The notes under the pieces are model-generated. The model worked only from the letters and a program-made list of their open reading frames with translations. It searched no databases and was not told the DNA's origin. From Psychromonas algicola (GTDB taxonomy: Bacteria > Pseudomonadota > Gammaproteobacteria > Enterobacterales > Psychromonadaceae): a stretch of DNA of 64,000 nt. The position numbers and the translations under genes are program-made. Of the stretch, positions 27,940 to 38,832 are shown piece after piece. Position 1 is the first letter of the stretch; each line of letters opens with the position of its first letter. The DNA lies in assembly GCF_004378355.1 (NCBI RefSeq), contig NZ_SNUB01000012.1:1-64000 (forward strand). Reading direction: 5' to 3'.

Positions 27940-29049
27940 CTAACTTTTTATAATAATTTGGCTTGCATCAGTACGGCTAATACGCGCACGTATTTTCGCT
28001 TCTAATTGGTCAATCACATTATCATTATCAAAACGGTCACGTTGACGTGTACCATCTTCATAAAAACCGCTTTTATTTTTGCCACCCGTAATACCAATAT
28101 CAGAGATAAGTGCTTCACCAGGACCATTTACAACACAGCCAATGATTGATACATCCATCGGCATAACCACATCTTCAAGACGCTCTTCTAATGCATTGAC
28201 GGTTGCAATCACATCAAACTCTTGACGAGAACAAGTTGGACAAGCAATAAAATTAATACCGCGGCTGCGAATGCGTAATGATTTTAGAATATCAAAGCCA
28301 ACTTTAATTTCTTCAACAGGATCAGCGGCTAATGAAACACGTAATGTATCTCCAATGCCTTGAGATAACAACATACCAAGGCCCACAGCCGATTTCACGC
28401 TGCCACTACGTAAACCGCCAGCTTCGGTGATCCCTAAATGTAGCGGTTGAATGATCTGTTTTGCAAGTAATTGGTATGACTCTACAGCGAGTAAAGCATC
28501 AGAAGCTTTTACACTAACTTTGAATTGGTCAAAGTTCAAACGGTCTAAGATATCCACATGACGCAATGCAGAATCAACTAATGCTTGTGCAGTCGGCTCT
28601 CCATATTTTTCTTGAATATCAGTTTCTAATGACCCGCCATTAACACCAATTCGAATAGGGATGTTATTATCACGCGCACAATCAACAACACTGCGTATAC
28701 GTTGTTCATTACCAATATTACCTGGGTTGATACGTAAGCAATCAACCCCATATTCAGCGACTTTTAAAGCAATTCGATAGTCAAAATGAATATCAGCAAT
28801 TAAAGGGATATTGCATTGCTTTTTGATTTCACGAAACGCTTCTGCAGCATTCATAGTAGGAACCGATATACGTACCATATCTGCGCCAACTGCTTCTAAT
28901 CGTTTAATTTGAGCAACCGTGGCCTCCACATCTGTTGTTAATGTGTTAGTCATCGATTGAACTGTAATTGGGGCACCTCCACCCACAGGAACATTGCCCA
29001 CCATGATCTGTTTAGATTCGCGGCGTATAATTGTAGAGGTATGACTCAT
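27940..29049 (-). CDS. ispG: 4-hydroxy-3-methylbut-2-enyl-diphosphate synthase IspG
   Basis: 369 residues, standard length. A TIM-barrel N-domain ([30 protein letters not shown]) precedes the C-terminal 4Fe-4S domain with [10 protein letters not shown] and [10 protein letters not shown], which supply the three Cys ligands. It converts MEcPP to HMBPP in the MEP isoprenoid pathway. The neighbours rodZ and hisS are the conserved ones. Confidence 0.97.
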   Translation of the reverse strand: MSHTSTIIRRESKQIMVGNVPVGGGAPITVQSMTNTLTTDVEATVAQIKRLEAVGADMVRISVPTMNAAEAFREIKKQCNIPLIADIHFDYRIALKVAEYGVDCLRINPGNIGNEQRIRSVVDCARDNNIPIRIGVNGGSLETDIQEKYGEPTAQALVDSALRHVDILDRLNFDQFKVSVKASDALLAVESYQLLAKQIIQPLHLGITEAGGLRSGSVKSAVGLGMLLSQGIGDTLRVSLAADPVEEIKVGFDILKSLRIRSRGINFIACPTCSRQEFDVIATVNALEERLEDVVMPMDVSIIGCVVNGPGEALISDIGITGGKNKSGFYEDGTRQRDRFDNDNVIDQLEAKIRARISRTDASQIIIKS

Positions 29050-29105
29050 TCTATTTTTACTCTTAAAGTTAACGGATTACTTAGTCGATTCTTCTTTAAA
29101 CAGGT

Positions 29106-30110
29106 TTACTCTGGTAAAGAAAAGTTAGCCATTTTGCCTCGAACAAAATTATTTTCAACTAGTTGATCGTCATAATACATTACAACGGCCGTTGGATTAC
29201 CTATTTTTAATGAAAATGGAGCGCTACCAACAAGGTCTAATTCTTTACCTGCTTGATATAAACCAAATGCAAGACGTTTACCTTTAGCATCTGTAACCAC
29301 TGCCCAACTTTCTTCTTCAAATAACAATTTTAAAGGAGTCCCTTCAACGATAGGCTGTGCTTGTTCAACAACGGATTCGGGTTGAACAACCGGCGTAACG
29401 ATAGCCGCAGTTTCAACGACATCTTCTACCACGACTTCTTTTACTTCAGGCGCGACGGTTAATGGTTTCTTGATATCTTCAACAGCAGGTGCGACTACAG
29501 CTTCAACGACATCTGGCACTGCAACATATTCTTCAGTTTCAAGTTCTTCAACTTCTTCTTCAACGACTTCAGGTTTTGATACTTCCTGAATGGTTTCTTC
29601 TACTTTTTCTGTGCTAGAAGATAGCTGTATAACTGCATTTTCTGATGTGCTTTGTGTAATACTTGGCTCTGATTCAGTAGCACCTTCGCTATCCGTTGAA
29701 GTATTGCCAAAATAAGTAACAGCAATACCGCCACCAACAATAAGCAATAGAGTCAGTAAAAGGATTTTCTTAGATAACTTTTGTTTATCTGTAAAAATAT
29801 AAGTGTTTTGTAAACTAGTAACCGATTCTGATGGATGGCTTAATTTTTGAAATTCAGGATAGGATTCAACGTCAGGAAATTTTAGTTCTTTACTATAGTT
29901 AATCAAATAACCACGTAAATAAATTAGAGGGTAAATGCCATCAGAAATGACTTTATCTAAGTTATTCTCAAGATTTAAAATAACCGAGGCTTTTAAATTT
30001 AACCTCTGAGCGAGTTCATCCACTGATAAATTTGCAGCTAAACGGAAATCTTTTAGCGCTTGATCAAGTGGAATTGGCTGTTGTTCGTTATGTATATTTT
30101 CTTCAGTCAT
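29106..30110 (-). CDS. rodZ: Cell-shape protein RodZ
   Basis: 334 residues. An N-terminal cytoplasmic helix-turn-helix (about residues 15-80, LRAANLSVDELAQRLNLKAS-like region) contacts MreB. One membrane helix lies near 115-136 (KKILLLTLLLIVGGGIAVTY). A long acidic/Val-rich periplasmic linker and a C-terminal DUF4115 beta domain (WAVVTDAKGKRLAFGLYQAG) follow. RodZ links MreB to the elongation machinery. It starts inside the 3' end of pilF (8-bp overlap), so the two are probably coupled. Confidence 0.95.
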   Translation of the reverse strand: MTEENIHNEQQPIPLDQALKDFRLAANLSVDELAQRLNLKASVILNLENNLDKVISDGIYPLIYLRGYLINYSKELKFPDVESYPEFQKLSHPSESVTSLQNTYIFTDKQKLSKKILLLTLLLIVGGGIAVTYFGNTSTDSEGATESEPSITQSTSENAVIQLSSSTEKVEETIQEVSKPEVVEEEVEELETEEYVAVPDVVEAVVAPAVEDIKKPLTVAPEVKEVVVEDVVETAAIVTPVVQPESVVEQAQPIVEGTPLKLLFEEESWAVVTDAKGKRLAFGLYQAGKELDLVGSAPFSLKIGNPTAVVMYYDDQLVENNFVRGKMANFSLPE

Positions 30111-30885
30111 AATATTTTTTATTCACATAATTTAAAACTTGCGGAGTTCCAGGGAATAACTTGATAAGTTGCGCCCCATGCTTAGATACACTTGCTTCAT
30201 TTCCTTCAGCATAACTCAAACGTACCCATTGCCACAAACTTTCTGCGGTTGGCTTTGAGTCACGCTGAAAAGTAATTAGATTTAATTTTGCAGCTTGGTA
30301 TTTTTTTACAGTAATATTTAACTTTGCTAAAAACAAGTTTAAATTGATATTATTAGGATTATACGACAACGCATATTCTCCGTAATAAATTGCTTTTTCA
30401 AGGTTTTTAGCTTCTTCTGCACAAATTGCCGCATTCTGATATGACTCAGCAATACGCGTATAATTAGGTAATTTAATCGCAGTTAAAAAAGCTTTTTCAG
30501 CTTCTTTATAACGCCCTTGCCCACATAAAAAAGCGCCATAATTATGGTAAGTGTCACCATTATCTGGATCCACTAAAAGCGACTTATTATAAAATTCTTC
30601 AGCTTTTTTATTATCATTTACCTGTTGATAATAGTAAGCAAAAATACGTAATACATTCGCATCATCTGGCTGATACTGTAAGGCTTTATCTAAATTCTCT
30701 TTAGCTTGTTGTATTTGCTTATTTTGAAGATACAGCAAGGCTAACTTGATTCGGGTTTGTGCTGCAGCTTTTGCATCAAACTCTACTTTTAAGCCATTGG
30801 GATTATTTAAGGTTGTCGTTGTCTCGCTTGAGACGCAAGCAGACATTAACAAAGCAGCGAAAAGAGTACAAAATAAAAAACGCAT
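30103..30885 (-). CDS. pilF: Type IV pilus biogenesis lipoprotein PilF/PilW (TPR)
   Basis: 260 residues. Lipobox MSAC (Cys near 17), then five to six TPR units across about residues 40-240 (LALLYLQNKQIQQAKENLDK; DNGDTYHNYGAFLCGQGRYK). PilF/PilW pilots the PilQ secretin to the outer membrane. No other pilus genes are in this window. Operon position between rlmN and rodZ is conserved. Confidence 0.92.
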   Translation of the reverse strand: MRFLFCTLFAALLMSACVSSETTTTLNNPNGLKVEFDAKAAAQTRIKLALLYLQNKQIQQAKENLDKALQYQPDDANVLRIFAYYYQQVNDNKKAEEFYNKSLLVDPDNGDTYHNYGAFLCGQGRYKEAEKAFLTAIKLPNYTRIAESYQNAAICAEEAKNLEKAIYYGEYALSYNPNNINLNLFLAKLNITVKKYQAAKLNLITFQRDSKPTAESLWQWVRLSYAEGNEASVSKHGAQLIKLFPGTPQVLNYVNKKYYD

Positions 30886-31029
30886 ACATTCCTCAATGGA
30901 GTTAAGCTGCTTACAAGTTCCCCTATAAGCATACTCATTATGGAGTAAGTTTACATTTGATCCATGACTTTTTAATCATTATTGAACTTCGATCATCTTA
31001 CGTAAAAACAAATACCTGTTTTTACTCGA

Positions 31030-32148
31030 TTAATTCTGTTTAATGTTTATATTTTCGCCATGTTGACGTTTATTCATTGTACGTTTGGTGCGATCAATAA
31101 CATCACCAACCAATTGTCCACAAGCGGCATCAATATCATCACCACGCGTTTTACGTACAATAACAGTATAGCCATATTCCATTAATACTTTATTAAATCT
31201 ATCTACACGGCTGTTACTTGGTTTGGTGTAATCATTCCCAGGGAATGGATTGAAAGGGATCAAATTAATTTTACAAGGAGTATCTTTTAATAAATGCGCA
31301 AGTTCATGTGCTTGATCCGTTGAGTCATTAACATGATCTAACAATAAATATTCAATGGTCACTTTGCCACGATTTGCATTTGATTTGCTTATGTAGCGTT
31401 TTACACCGGCCAAAAAGTCAGCAATGTTATATTTATCATTAATTGGCATCATTTTAGAACGTAATTCATCATTCGGCGCGTGTAAAGAAATCGCTAAAGC
31501 AACATCTATTTTATCACCTAAGATATCTAATGCAGGTACCACACCTGATGTTGATAATGTGACACGACGTTTAGAAAGTGCATAACCTAAATCATCTAAC
31601 ATCAGTTCCATTGCTGGTACGACATTATTTAGATTTAATAAAGGTTCTCCCATTCCCATCATCACTACATTAGTGATTGGTCGTGTTCCACTTTCTCCCA
31701 TCACACCAATAATTTTAGCCGCACGCCATACTTGACCAATAATTTCAGACACGGTTAAATTACGGTTAAAACCTTGCTGTGCAGTTGAACAGAAGTCACA
31801 GGCTAACGCACAACCTACTTGTGATGAAACACATAAAGTCGCACGATCTTTTTCTGGAATATAAACCGTTTCAACTTCTTGGTTGCCAACTGTCATCGCC
31901 CATTTGATAGTGCCATCTTCACTGCGTTGTTCAACTTTAACTTCTGGCGCAATGATTTCTGCACGTTGCTTAAGTTTCTCACGTAATGCTTTATTAATGT
32001 TTGTCATTTGGTCGAAGTCATCACAGCCGAAATGGTAAATCCATTTCATGACTTGCTCTGTACGAAATGGCTTCTCGCCCATTTCTGTGAAAAAATCACG
32101 TAAACCTTGACGGTTTAAATCTAACAGGTTTACTTTTTTCTGACTCAT
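31030..32148 (-). CDS. rlmN: Dual-specificity RNA methyltransferase RlmN
   Basis: 372 residues. Radical-SAM enzyme with the Cx3Cx2C cluster motif in [14 protein letters not shown] (near residues 112-125) and GMGEPLLN. It methylates C2 of A2503 in 23S rRNA and A37 of some tRNAs. A conserved Cys at the C-terminal CGQL ([11 protein letters not shown]) takes part in the methyl-transfer mechanism. It begins the rlmN-pilF-rodZ-ispG-hisS series and is insulated from the feo operon by a terminator. Confidence 0.97.
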   Translation of the reverse strand: MSQKKVNLLDLNRQGLRDFFTEMGEKPFRTEQVMKWIYHFGCDDFDQMTNINKALREKLKQRAEIIAPEVKVEQRSEDGTIKWAMTVGNQEVETVYIPEKDRATLCVSSQVGCALACDFCSTAQQGFNRNLTVSEIIGQVWRAAKIIGVMGESGTRPITNVVMMGMGEPLLNLNNVVPAMELMLDDLGYALSKRRVTLSTSGVVPALDILGDKIDVALAISLHAPNDELRSKMMPINDKYNIADFLAGVKRYISKSNANRGKVTIEYLLLDHVNDSTDQAHELAHLLKDTPCKINLIPFNPFPGNDYTKPSNSRVDRFNKVLMEYGYTVIVRKTRGDDIDAACGQLVGDVIDRTKRTMNKRQHGENINIKQN

Positions 32149-32236
32149 GGATGCCTCGACTAGACTGATTCGGTATAAATTGGGTGTGGATTGTACATAT
32201 TATGAGTAGACGATGCTAGTCACAAATTTGAACTAA

Positions 32237-32273
32237 AAAAATACCTGAGCAAGTTATTGCGTCAGGTATTTTT
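32237..32273 (-). terminator. Terminator after feoABC
   Basis: AAAAATACCTGA (32237-32248) pairs with TCAGGTATTTTT (32262-32273), and the loop contains a further GCAA/TTGC pairing with a one-base bulge. A T run follows on the minus strand. It ends the feo transcript ahead of rlmN. Confidence 0.85.
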
Positions 32274-32337
32274 AATTTGGACCGATTTAACTAAAAACAA
32301 AGTAAAACTAAATCTTCAGGCTTGTCTTAAAAGCAAC

Positions 32338-32574
32338 TTAAATAACCGCTGTCATTGGGATCACCTTTACTTCTTTCCAGCTATAAAAAACCTGAGCAGG
32401 AAGGTTTTCACCTCGGTTATTGATTGTTTTTTGTATATGACCATGTGCAATTAATATTTCAATCATTGGTGCTAATCCGCTTTGCTTCAAACGAAAGTGT
32501 TTTAATAAATCCTTTTCCTCAACACGCTGCTGTGTCTGTATATAATCTGATAATGCTTTTAATATCATACTCAC
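32338..32574 (-). CDS. feoC: FeoC-like winged-helix protein, without iron-sulfur Cys
   Basis: 78 residues with a helix-turn-helix pattern (LLKHFRLKQSGLAPMIEILI). Size and position right after feoB identify it as FeoC. It has no Cys at all, so it lacks the C-terminal Cys cluster that binds [4Fe-4S] in many enterobacterial FeoC proteins. FeoC is thought to modulate FeoB, in some species by protecting it from FtsH. The gene is separated from feoB by 3 bp. Confidence 0.85.
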   Translation of the reverse strand: MSMILKALSDYIQTQQRVEEKDLLKHFRLKQSGLAPMIEILIAHGHIQKTINNRGENLPAQVFYSWKEVKVIPMTAVI

Positions 32575-32577
32575 AAC

Positions 32578-34866
32578 CTATATCGCTTTGTGTTGATGAT
32601 TAATAGTAATATCAGCAAGTAAATTGCCTTTGCTTTTAAGCCTAAACACCACCACAAACACAATCACAGCAGATGCTAATAAATAGGCCAAACTGCTTGT
32701 TGGATGCTGTGCAAAAGTAGCCACTTGGTAATAAGCAGCCGAGGTAATGTAGGCAATAGCCGTTGACCATATCGCAATAAAGCGAGCCCAATTTACACCA
32801 ACTTCTCTTACAATTGCCCCCATCGCAGCTGCGCAAGGAGCGTATAAAAGAATAAACAGTAAATAAGCAAAGGCAGCCTCTTTGCTTACAAAGGCTTTTT
32901 GAATATTACTATAGATAGTCAAATCTACACCTTGATCTTCTGCTGCAGAAGCGAGATCCGCAACATCTCCGACATTAATACCTAATGGATCAGCAATATC
33001 AATTCCCATGAGATTTTCAGGGATAGTCGCCAAAGCAAAATTAAACTTATCTAATAGGCTTAATTCAGCTTCCTCTTCTTCTTCGGAACTTGAATAAAGA
33101 TTATTTAACGTCCCTACTACAGCTTCTTTAGCAAATAATCCAGTAACAATACCTACAGTAGCAGGCCAATTTTCATTATTAATTCCGAGTGGTGATAAAA
33201 CCGGTGTAATAATTTGAGCTCCTTGGCTAAGCAATGAGCTTTCACTATCTTGATGTCCAAAACTACCATCTAATCCGACTGAATTAAGCACATTCAAAAT
33301 TGTCACAACGATCACGATAGTTTGACCCGCACCAAATACAAAACCTTTGAGTTTTTGCCATGTTTTAATGACAGTATTTTTGATTGTCGGAATTTCATAA
33401 TCAGGAATATCTAAAAACATGCTACCACTTTTACCTGGTAAAATAGTCCGACTTAAAATATACCCAGTTAATACGGCAATAAGAATACCGATTAAATAAA
33501 GCAAAAATACAATGTTTTGGCCATTATCTGGAAAAAAGGCACTAGCAAATAACGCATACACAGGTAAACGAGCACCACAGGACATAAAAGGAGACATAAC
33601 CACGGTTAATAAACGCTCGCGTTCTTTTTCTAATGTTCTTGCGGCCATTACCGCTGGTACAGTACAACCAAAGCCAACGATCATGGGAACAAATGATTTC
33701 CCTGGTAATCCTATGAATTGCATCGCGCGGTCAATAACAAAAGCTGCTCTTGCTAAGTAACCTGAGCCTTCCAATATAGCTAAAAATAAATACAAACAAG
33801 CAATAACAGGAATAAACGTCATCACAGTTTGAATACCATTACCAACACCATACGCAAGTACATTAATAATCCAATCAGGCGTATTGATAACGCCTAACCA
33901 ATGGGCCGTTTCATCAACAAAAACGGCGCCTGCGGTAATATCAAAAAAGTCGATAAATGCACTACCAATATTGATAGCAAACATAAACATTAAATACATG
34001 ACCAATAAAAATACTGGAATGCCTGTAAAACTATTCAGTGTGATCGCATCAATTTTTTCAGTTAATGTTTGGCTTAAATGTCCTTTGGTACGCACTGCCT
34101 GCTGAGTTAATTGATAAATATAGGTATAGCGAACATCGGCGATCTGTAAATCAAGATCAACACTTAACGTGTTTTTCAATTGTTTCACTTGTTCTTTTTC
34201 TGAGTCACTAAAATCTTTCATTACAGATTGGTCACCCTCAATGCATTTTATTGCAAGGGCTTTGTGATTCAATAAAGCAGAAGTTAAAAATTGCGAAGTG
34301 TTAGCAATAACACTCTCTAACTCAGCACCGTAATTTAACGAAAAATCATTTTCTAAATCATTAAGGTTGATATGATTTAGCGTATCAGTTAATTGTTTTA
34401 CTGATTGTTGCTGCAATGCCGAAAGGCAAACAACCGGACAACCTAACTGTTTACTTAATAGTTTTTCATTAATGACAAGATGCTGTTTATCAGCCAAATC
34501 CATTTTATTAAGTACAACTAATACGGGCAAACCTAACTCTAATAACTGTAGAGTGAGATATAAACTTCTTTCTAAACAACTTGCGTCAATGATATTCAGT
34601 ACCATATCAGGGCTGCTTTGCATAATATATTCAAAGGCGACTCGTTCATCTAAAGAAGAGCCTGACTGATCATTATCAAGATTATAAATACCCGGTAAAT
34701 CAACGACATTTACAACGTCTTTATTAGATAATTTAAATTGTCCTGTTTTTTTCTCAACTGTCACCCCACTCCAATTGCCTACTTTTTGATGTGAGCCTGT
34801 GAGTGCATTAAAGAGTGTTGTTTTTCCTGAGTTAGGGTTACCAATCGTTGCAATATTTAAACTCAT
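32578..34866 (-). CDS. feoB: Ferrous iron transporter FeoB
   Basis: 762 residues, usual for FeoB. The N-terminal G-domain has G1 GNPNSGKTT (8-16), G3 VVDLPG and G4 NKMD. A helical spacer is followed by the membrane domain, with gate motifs and Cys-bearing segments (MIVGFGCTVPAVMAARTLE; SPFMSCGARLPVYALF; LLYAPCAAAMGAIVREVG). It imports Fe2+ across the inner membrane under low-oxygen or reducing conditions. It begins 1 bp after feoA. Confidence 0.97.
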   Translation of the reverse strand: MSLNIATIGNPNSGKTTLFNALTGSHQKVGNWSGVTVEKKTGQFKLSNKDVVNVVDLPGIYNLDNDQSGSSLDERVAFEYIMQSSPDMVLNIIDASCLERSLYLTLQLLELGLPVLVVLNKMDLADKQHLVINEKLLSKQLGCPVVCLSALQQQSVKQLTDTLNHINLNDLENDFSLNYGAELESVIANTSQFLTSALLNHKALAIKCIEGDQSVMKDFSDSEKEQVKQLKNTLSVDLDLQIADVRYTYIYQLTQQAVRTKGHLSQTLTEKIDAITLNSFTGIPVFLLVMYLMFMFAINIGSAFIDFFDITAGAVFVDETAHWLGVINTPDWIINVLAYGVGNGIQTVMTFIPVIACLYLFLAILEGSGYLARAAFVIDRAMQFIGLPGKSFVPMIVGFGCTVPAVMAARTLEKERERLLTVVMSPFMSCGARLPVYALFASAFFPDNGQNIVFLLYLIGILIAVLTGYILSRTILPGKSGSMFLDIPDYEIPTIKNTVIKTWQKLKGFVFGAGQTIVIVVTILNVLNSVGLDGSFGHQDSESSLLSQGAQIITPVLSPLGINNENWPATVGIVTGLFAKEAVVGTLNNLYSSSEEEEEAELSLLDKFNFALATIPENLMGIDIADPLGINVGDVADLASAAEDQGVDLTIYSNIQKAFVSKEAAFAYLLFILLYAPCAAAMGAIVREVGVNWARFIAIWSTAIAYITSAAYYQVATFAQHPTSSLAYLLASAVIVFVVVFRLKSKGNLLADITINHQHKAI

Positions 34867-34867
34867 T

Positions 34868-35092
34868 TTAACGCTCCACTATAATTTGTTTTGCAACACT
34901 TTTACGTAATGCGATAGAACTATTTGCACAACGCACTGCAATGGGATCGCCTAATGGCGCAACACGTAATAATTGAATTTTTGCTTTAGGTAAAAAACCT
35001 AAATTGAGTAATTTTTTCCGCATCACGGGCTCAATAGCATTAATATTAATAATATTAGCTGTTTGCCCCACTTTTAATTCTGACAAGAACAT
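34868..35092 (-). CDS. feoA: FeoA SH3-like accessory protein
   Basis: 74 residues with the SH3-like FeoA fold (MFLSELKVGQTANIININAI; RKKLLNLGFLPKAKIQLLRV; ALRKSVAKQIIV). It is thought to regulate FeoB. First gene of feoABC, with a good GGGAA ribosome site and a Fur-box-like sequence 60-80 bp upstream. Confidence 0.95.
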   Translation of the reverse strand: MFLSELKVGQTANIININAIEPVMRKKLLNLGFLPKAKIQLLRVAPLGDPIAVRCANSSIALRKSVAKQIIVER

Positions 35093-35151
35093 TTAATTTC
35101 CCTACCCATAGGCGATCAAGATAATCAATAAGCATAAGCTTTGATGATGAA

Positions 35152-35170
35152 ATTAATACAAATCATTATC
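35152..35170. promoter_or_regulatory. Candidate Fur box upstream of feoABC
   Basis: The 19-mer here matches the consensus GATAATGATAATCATTATC at 14 of 19 positions (counted by eye), with an intact right half AATCATTATC. It lies 60-78 bp upstream of feoA, where a Fur or similar iron repressor would be expected. Confidence 0.55.
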
Positions 35171-35323
35171 ACTTACAACAAGAGCAGATTAAAAGTATCA
35201 ACTATAAACAGCGCAGTTGTTTTAGATCAATTAATAGAGAGTAGTAACCATTTTTATGGACGACTTTGCATCTTCAATAGGAACAGGTATAAACTACGAA
35301 AAAATAAACAAATAGGAACAATC

Positions 35324-35650
35324 ATGGATTTTGGTGAATTAAATTTAGTGTATTCCACTGACGGCGGCAAGGTGGAGAAAACCAAGCAAACACAAAAAGC
35401 CCCTGAAGGTGATGGCATCATACGTTTGCACCGCGAAACTAAAGGTCGCAAAGGTAAAGGAGTTACGTTAATTAAAGGCTTACAACTTGATGAGAAAGCG
35501 CTCAAAGCATTAGCTAAAGATATTAAAAAGCGAACAGGTTGTGGTGGCACGGTGAAAGACTTCGTTATTGAGATCCAAACGGATCAACGGGAAGTGATAA
35601 AAACGGTGTTAGAGAAGAATGGTTACACGGTGAAATTAGCAGGAAGTTAG
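35324..35650 (+). CDS. yciH: SUI1/eIF1-family translation factor homologue (YciH)
   Basis: 108 residues. The ATG at 35324 follows AGGAAC; the longer upstream frame is not supported. The protein has the SUI1 core: RETKGRKGKGVTLIKGLQLD then KKRTGCGGTVKDFVIEIQTD, and ends VLEKNGYTVKLAGS. YciH resembles eukaryotic eIF1 and is proposed to influence initiation fidelity, though its bacterial role is not fully settled. Divergent from feoA, so both may use the same intergenic region. Confidence 0.93.
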   Translation: MDFGELNLVYSTDGGKVEKTKQTQKAPEGDGIIRLHRETKGRKGKGVTLIKGLQLDEKALKALAKDIKKRTGCGGTVKDFVIEIQTDQREVIKTVLEKNGYTVKLAGS

Positions 35651-35682
35651 TGATTACCCAATGCTATAGCTATAAAAAGTAA

Positions 35683-35722
35683 TTGAACGATTAAACAAGT
35701 AAAAAGCCCTTTAATCGTTCAA
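35683..35722. terminator. Terminator-like hairpin between yciH and HopJ-family gene
   Basis: A 13-bp perfect stem, TTGAACGATTAAA (35683-35695) with TTTAATCGTTCAA (35710-35722), around a 14-nt loop. It lies between convergent genes. T tracts are weak on both sides. Confidence 0.55.
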
Positions 35723-35733
35723 AGAAATCATTT

Positions 35734-36078
35734 TTATTTAGCGATTAATGCTTCCGCGCTAAATTGAATACCTGACCAACCGTTAATCATAAATTGGCGG
35801 ATATTTTGGTGATCATTTGCATCAGGGTGACCTAATACATCATCGCGATAATAAGTACCAAAACAAGCTAGAGTTTTCGCTTCTGATAACCCATTAAGTT
35901 TAGCAAATGAAAACAACTTACAAGAGCCTGAATTTTCTCCTGCAGCATTACTTTGTTGCCCATTTGTAAATGCAACTTCAATAAAATCATAAAGATTTTC
36001 AATGACAGACATTGTTTCGGTAAATTCAATCGATTCAGGTTTTGTATCGAGTTTTTGTAAAAATTGTTCTAACGTCAT
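35734..36078 (-). CDS. HopJ-family protein
   Basis: 114 residues. The sequence fits the HopJ type III effector family (Pfam name), with FTNGQQSNAAGENSGSCKLF, then LACFGTYYRDDVLGHPD and a NIRQFMINGWSGIQF end. Despite the family name, homologues are widespread in free-living marine gammaproteobacteria without type III secretion, so an effector role is not implied. No secretion signal is seen. Just upstream of it (16 bp) lies yacG. Confidence 0.85.
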   Translation of the reverse strand: MTLEQFLQKLDTKPESIEFTETMSVIENLYDFIEVAFTNGQQSNAAGENSGSCKLFSFAKLNGLSEAKTLACFGTYYRDDVLGHPDANDHQNIRQFMINGWSGIQFSAEALIAK

Positions 36079-36093
36079 GCTCTTCCCTTGTGC

Positions 36094-36288
36094 TTAATCT
36101 TCTTCAAAGTAGATGGTTTTATTTTGAGGTAAGTTTTCTGGGCTTACCGATTCACCTTTAATGCGTTTTTCTTCATCAGCCCACTCACCTAAGTCGATAA
36201 GCTGGCAACGTTTGCAACAAAAGGGACGGTATAAACTTTGTTTATCCCAAACCACCTCTTTTTGACAGGTTGGACAATTAACCTTCAT
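36094..36288 (-). CDS. yacG: DNA gyrase inhibitor YacG
   Basis: 64-residue zinc protein with CPTC (6-9) and [19 protein letters not shown], the family signature. YacG binds GyrB and inhibits gyrase in E. coli. The order yacG-zapD-coaE is conserved in gammaproteobacteria. Confidence 0.95.
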   Translation of the reverse strand: MKVNCPTCQKEVVWDKQSLYRPFCCKRCQLIDLGEWADEEKRIKGESVSPENLPQNKTIYFEED

Positions 36289-36368
36289 TACATTTCCTTA
36301 AAAGTACTCAACATTATCTTAAATTTATCATACCTAGACGTTACAAATGCGATTAATCAACAAAAAAA

Positions 36369-37121
36369 TTAACAAATAGTTTGCTCGAACTCGGTAATTG
36401 CCGCTTTGTTACGTCGGTTCTCCGCATTCGCATCCATAAAAGTAATAGAATAACGATGACGATGCCCAGAAATCATTGGGTAAACATTTAGGTTAAGATT
36501 AACTTTAACTTCAATAAATAAAGCATCTTCTACTTCACCTTGAAAGAAACCATTTTTTGCAAATTGTGTCGTTTTAACACCTTGAAAACGTTTCATTTTC
36601 AAAAACAAGGTAAGTGCACGTTCTAAGGGTCTAAAATAATCAAACCATTGTGACGCTTGTTCTCGCCTTGAGGTAATTGGGCGAGTGAGCCAGAAATGAT
36701 ATTCAGGTAAATCAAAATTACAACAGCCACCGGGTATAAAAAAGCGTTGTTTTAAAGCAATTAAAAAACGACTATTTTTAAAAAACTTAAGCTGTTTTGA
36801 CATCCCGACCAATACATTAATTAATTCATCACTTTCTTTAATGTAGCTTTGAATCACTTCAGTATCAGCTTCTTTATAATTTAGCCATGTTTTCATTTTG
36901 TCTGAAAGGATACGTAAATCTTTAATCAGCTCGTGTCGAATATCATTACGATCAGATAGTTCTACTAATTCAAAAAGGGATTTAAAGTAAACAAGAATTT
37001 GGTTGTCATTTTCAAGTAAAAGACTTTTGTTTATTTGTGAAAAAAGTAATTCGAAACGGAAATAATCACGACTTTTTTCTGTAAGTGGGTATTCAAAAGA
37101 AATCATTTTAATACTTTTCAT
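36369..37121 (-). CDS. zapD: Cell division protein ZapD
   Basis: 250 residues, normal length. Family pieces include ISFEYPLTEKSRDYFRFELL near the start, PGGCCNFDLPEYHFWL in the middle and MISGHRHRYSITFMDA near the end. ZapD crosslinks FtsZ filaments at the Z ring. Between coaE and yacG as usual. No pilD or other pilus genes appear upstream of coaE. Confidence 0.96.
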   Translation of the reverse strand: MKSIKMISFEYPLTEKSRDYFRFELLFSQINKSLLLENDNQILVYFKSLFELVELSDRNDIRHELIKDLRILSDKMKTWLNYKEADTEVIQSYIKESDELINVLVGMSKQLKFFKNSRFLIALKQRFFIPGGCCNFDLPEYHFWLTRPITSRREQASQWFDYFRPLERALTLFLKMKRFQGVKTTQFAKNGFFQGEVEDALFIEVKVNLNLNVYPMISGHRHRYSITFMDANAENRRNKAAITEFEQTIC

Positions 37122-37186
37122 TTTATTAGGGAATTAAAATGCATTAAAACTAGTACGTCCAACAATTTCACTTCGAAAAAGGCATC

Positions 37187-37786
37187 TTACTCAAGAAGCG
37201 CTAAGAATTGCTGATGCAATAGACTAATGCGATGTTTTAAAGCAACGAGATCTGCACTATTGTTATCAAGAACATAATCGGCTTTTGCTAAACGTGCTTG
37301 CCTGCTTAATTGTGAATTCATAATGGCCTGTATTTGTGCGTCATTATTTCCATCACGTTGTGTTGCTCTTTTTATTTGATTTAATTCGGTCACATCAACA
37401 ACTAAATTGTAATTGGTATATTGATTTAACTTATTTTCAAACAGTAACGGCGCTTCTAATATCACATATTGACTACGCGCTTCAGCAAGTTGAGTTAACA
37501 TACTTTCCCGGATGAGAGGATGTAATAACTCATTGAGCCATTGCTTTTTTTCTTCACATTGAAAAATAATATCGCGCAACTTAGCTCTATCTAAAGCACC
37601 ATTAACGTCTATGACTCCTGCCCCAAAAAAGAGTTCAATGTCATGCAACGCATTTTCTCCAGGTGCAACCACTTCACGAGCCACTTGATCAGCATCAATG
37701 ACTTCAATTCCTAGTGCTTTAAATTCTTTGGCCACTGTTGATTTACCACTACCAATGCCGCCTGTTAAGCCAATTATTAAATTCAT
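37187..37786 (-). CDS. coaE: Dephospho-CoA kinase CoaE
   Basis: 199 residues from ATG 37786; a longer frame to 37825 is less likely because the P-loop should sit close to the N-terminus. P-loop GLTGGIGSGKST (residues 6-17), DADQVAREVV, and LIRESMLTQL. It phosphorylates dephospho-CoA in the last step of CoA synthesis. Divergent from nadC across about 130 bp. Confidence 0.96.
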   Translation of the reverse strand: MNLIIGLTGGIGSGKSTVAKEFKALGIEVIDADQVAREVVAPGENALHDIELFFGAGVIDVNGALDRAKLRDIIFQCEEKKQWLNELLHPLIRESMLTQLAEARSQYVILEAPLLFENKLNQYTNYNLVVDVTELNQIKRATQRDGNNDAQIQAIMNSQLSRQARLAKADYVLDNNSADLVALKHRISLLHQQFLALLE

Positions 37787-37865
37787 ACTTTTATTCTCTC
37801 TATGATGATCTACTTTGATTGACACTTTTGTTAAAGTTAAGTCGTTAGATCATTGGTATTCGTAG

Positions 37866-38768
<903 letters not shown>

Positions 38769-38785
38769 AGCAATTTATAAAAACC

Positions 38786-38832
38786 CTCCTACACTTTTAA
38801 ATGCAGTTAAAATCATTTACAAAGTGTAGGAG
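38786..38832 (+). promoter_or_regulatory. 18-bp hairpin enclosing the ligE ribosome binding site
   Basis: CTCCTACACTTTTAAATG (38786-38803) pairs with CATTTA (38814-38819) and AAAGTGTAGGAG (38821-38832), 18 bp with a single bulged C and a 10-nt loop. The right arm contains AGGAG, the ribosome site for the ATG at 38841, so the folded mRNA would hide it. There is no T tract after it on the plus strand. On the minus strand a GGG-TTTTT follows, so an antisense terminator is the alternative. Confidence 0.6.

Noticed and set aside
35141..35323. 61-residue upstream extension of the SUI1-family protein
   Set aside because: Family proteins start at MDFGELNLVYSTD-like sequence and the ribosome site AGGAAC precedes that ATG; the extension has no family match and covers the candidate Fur box.
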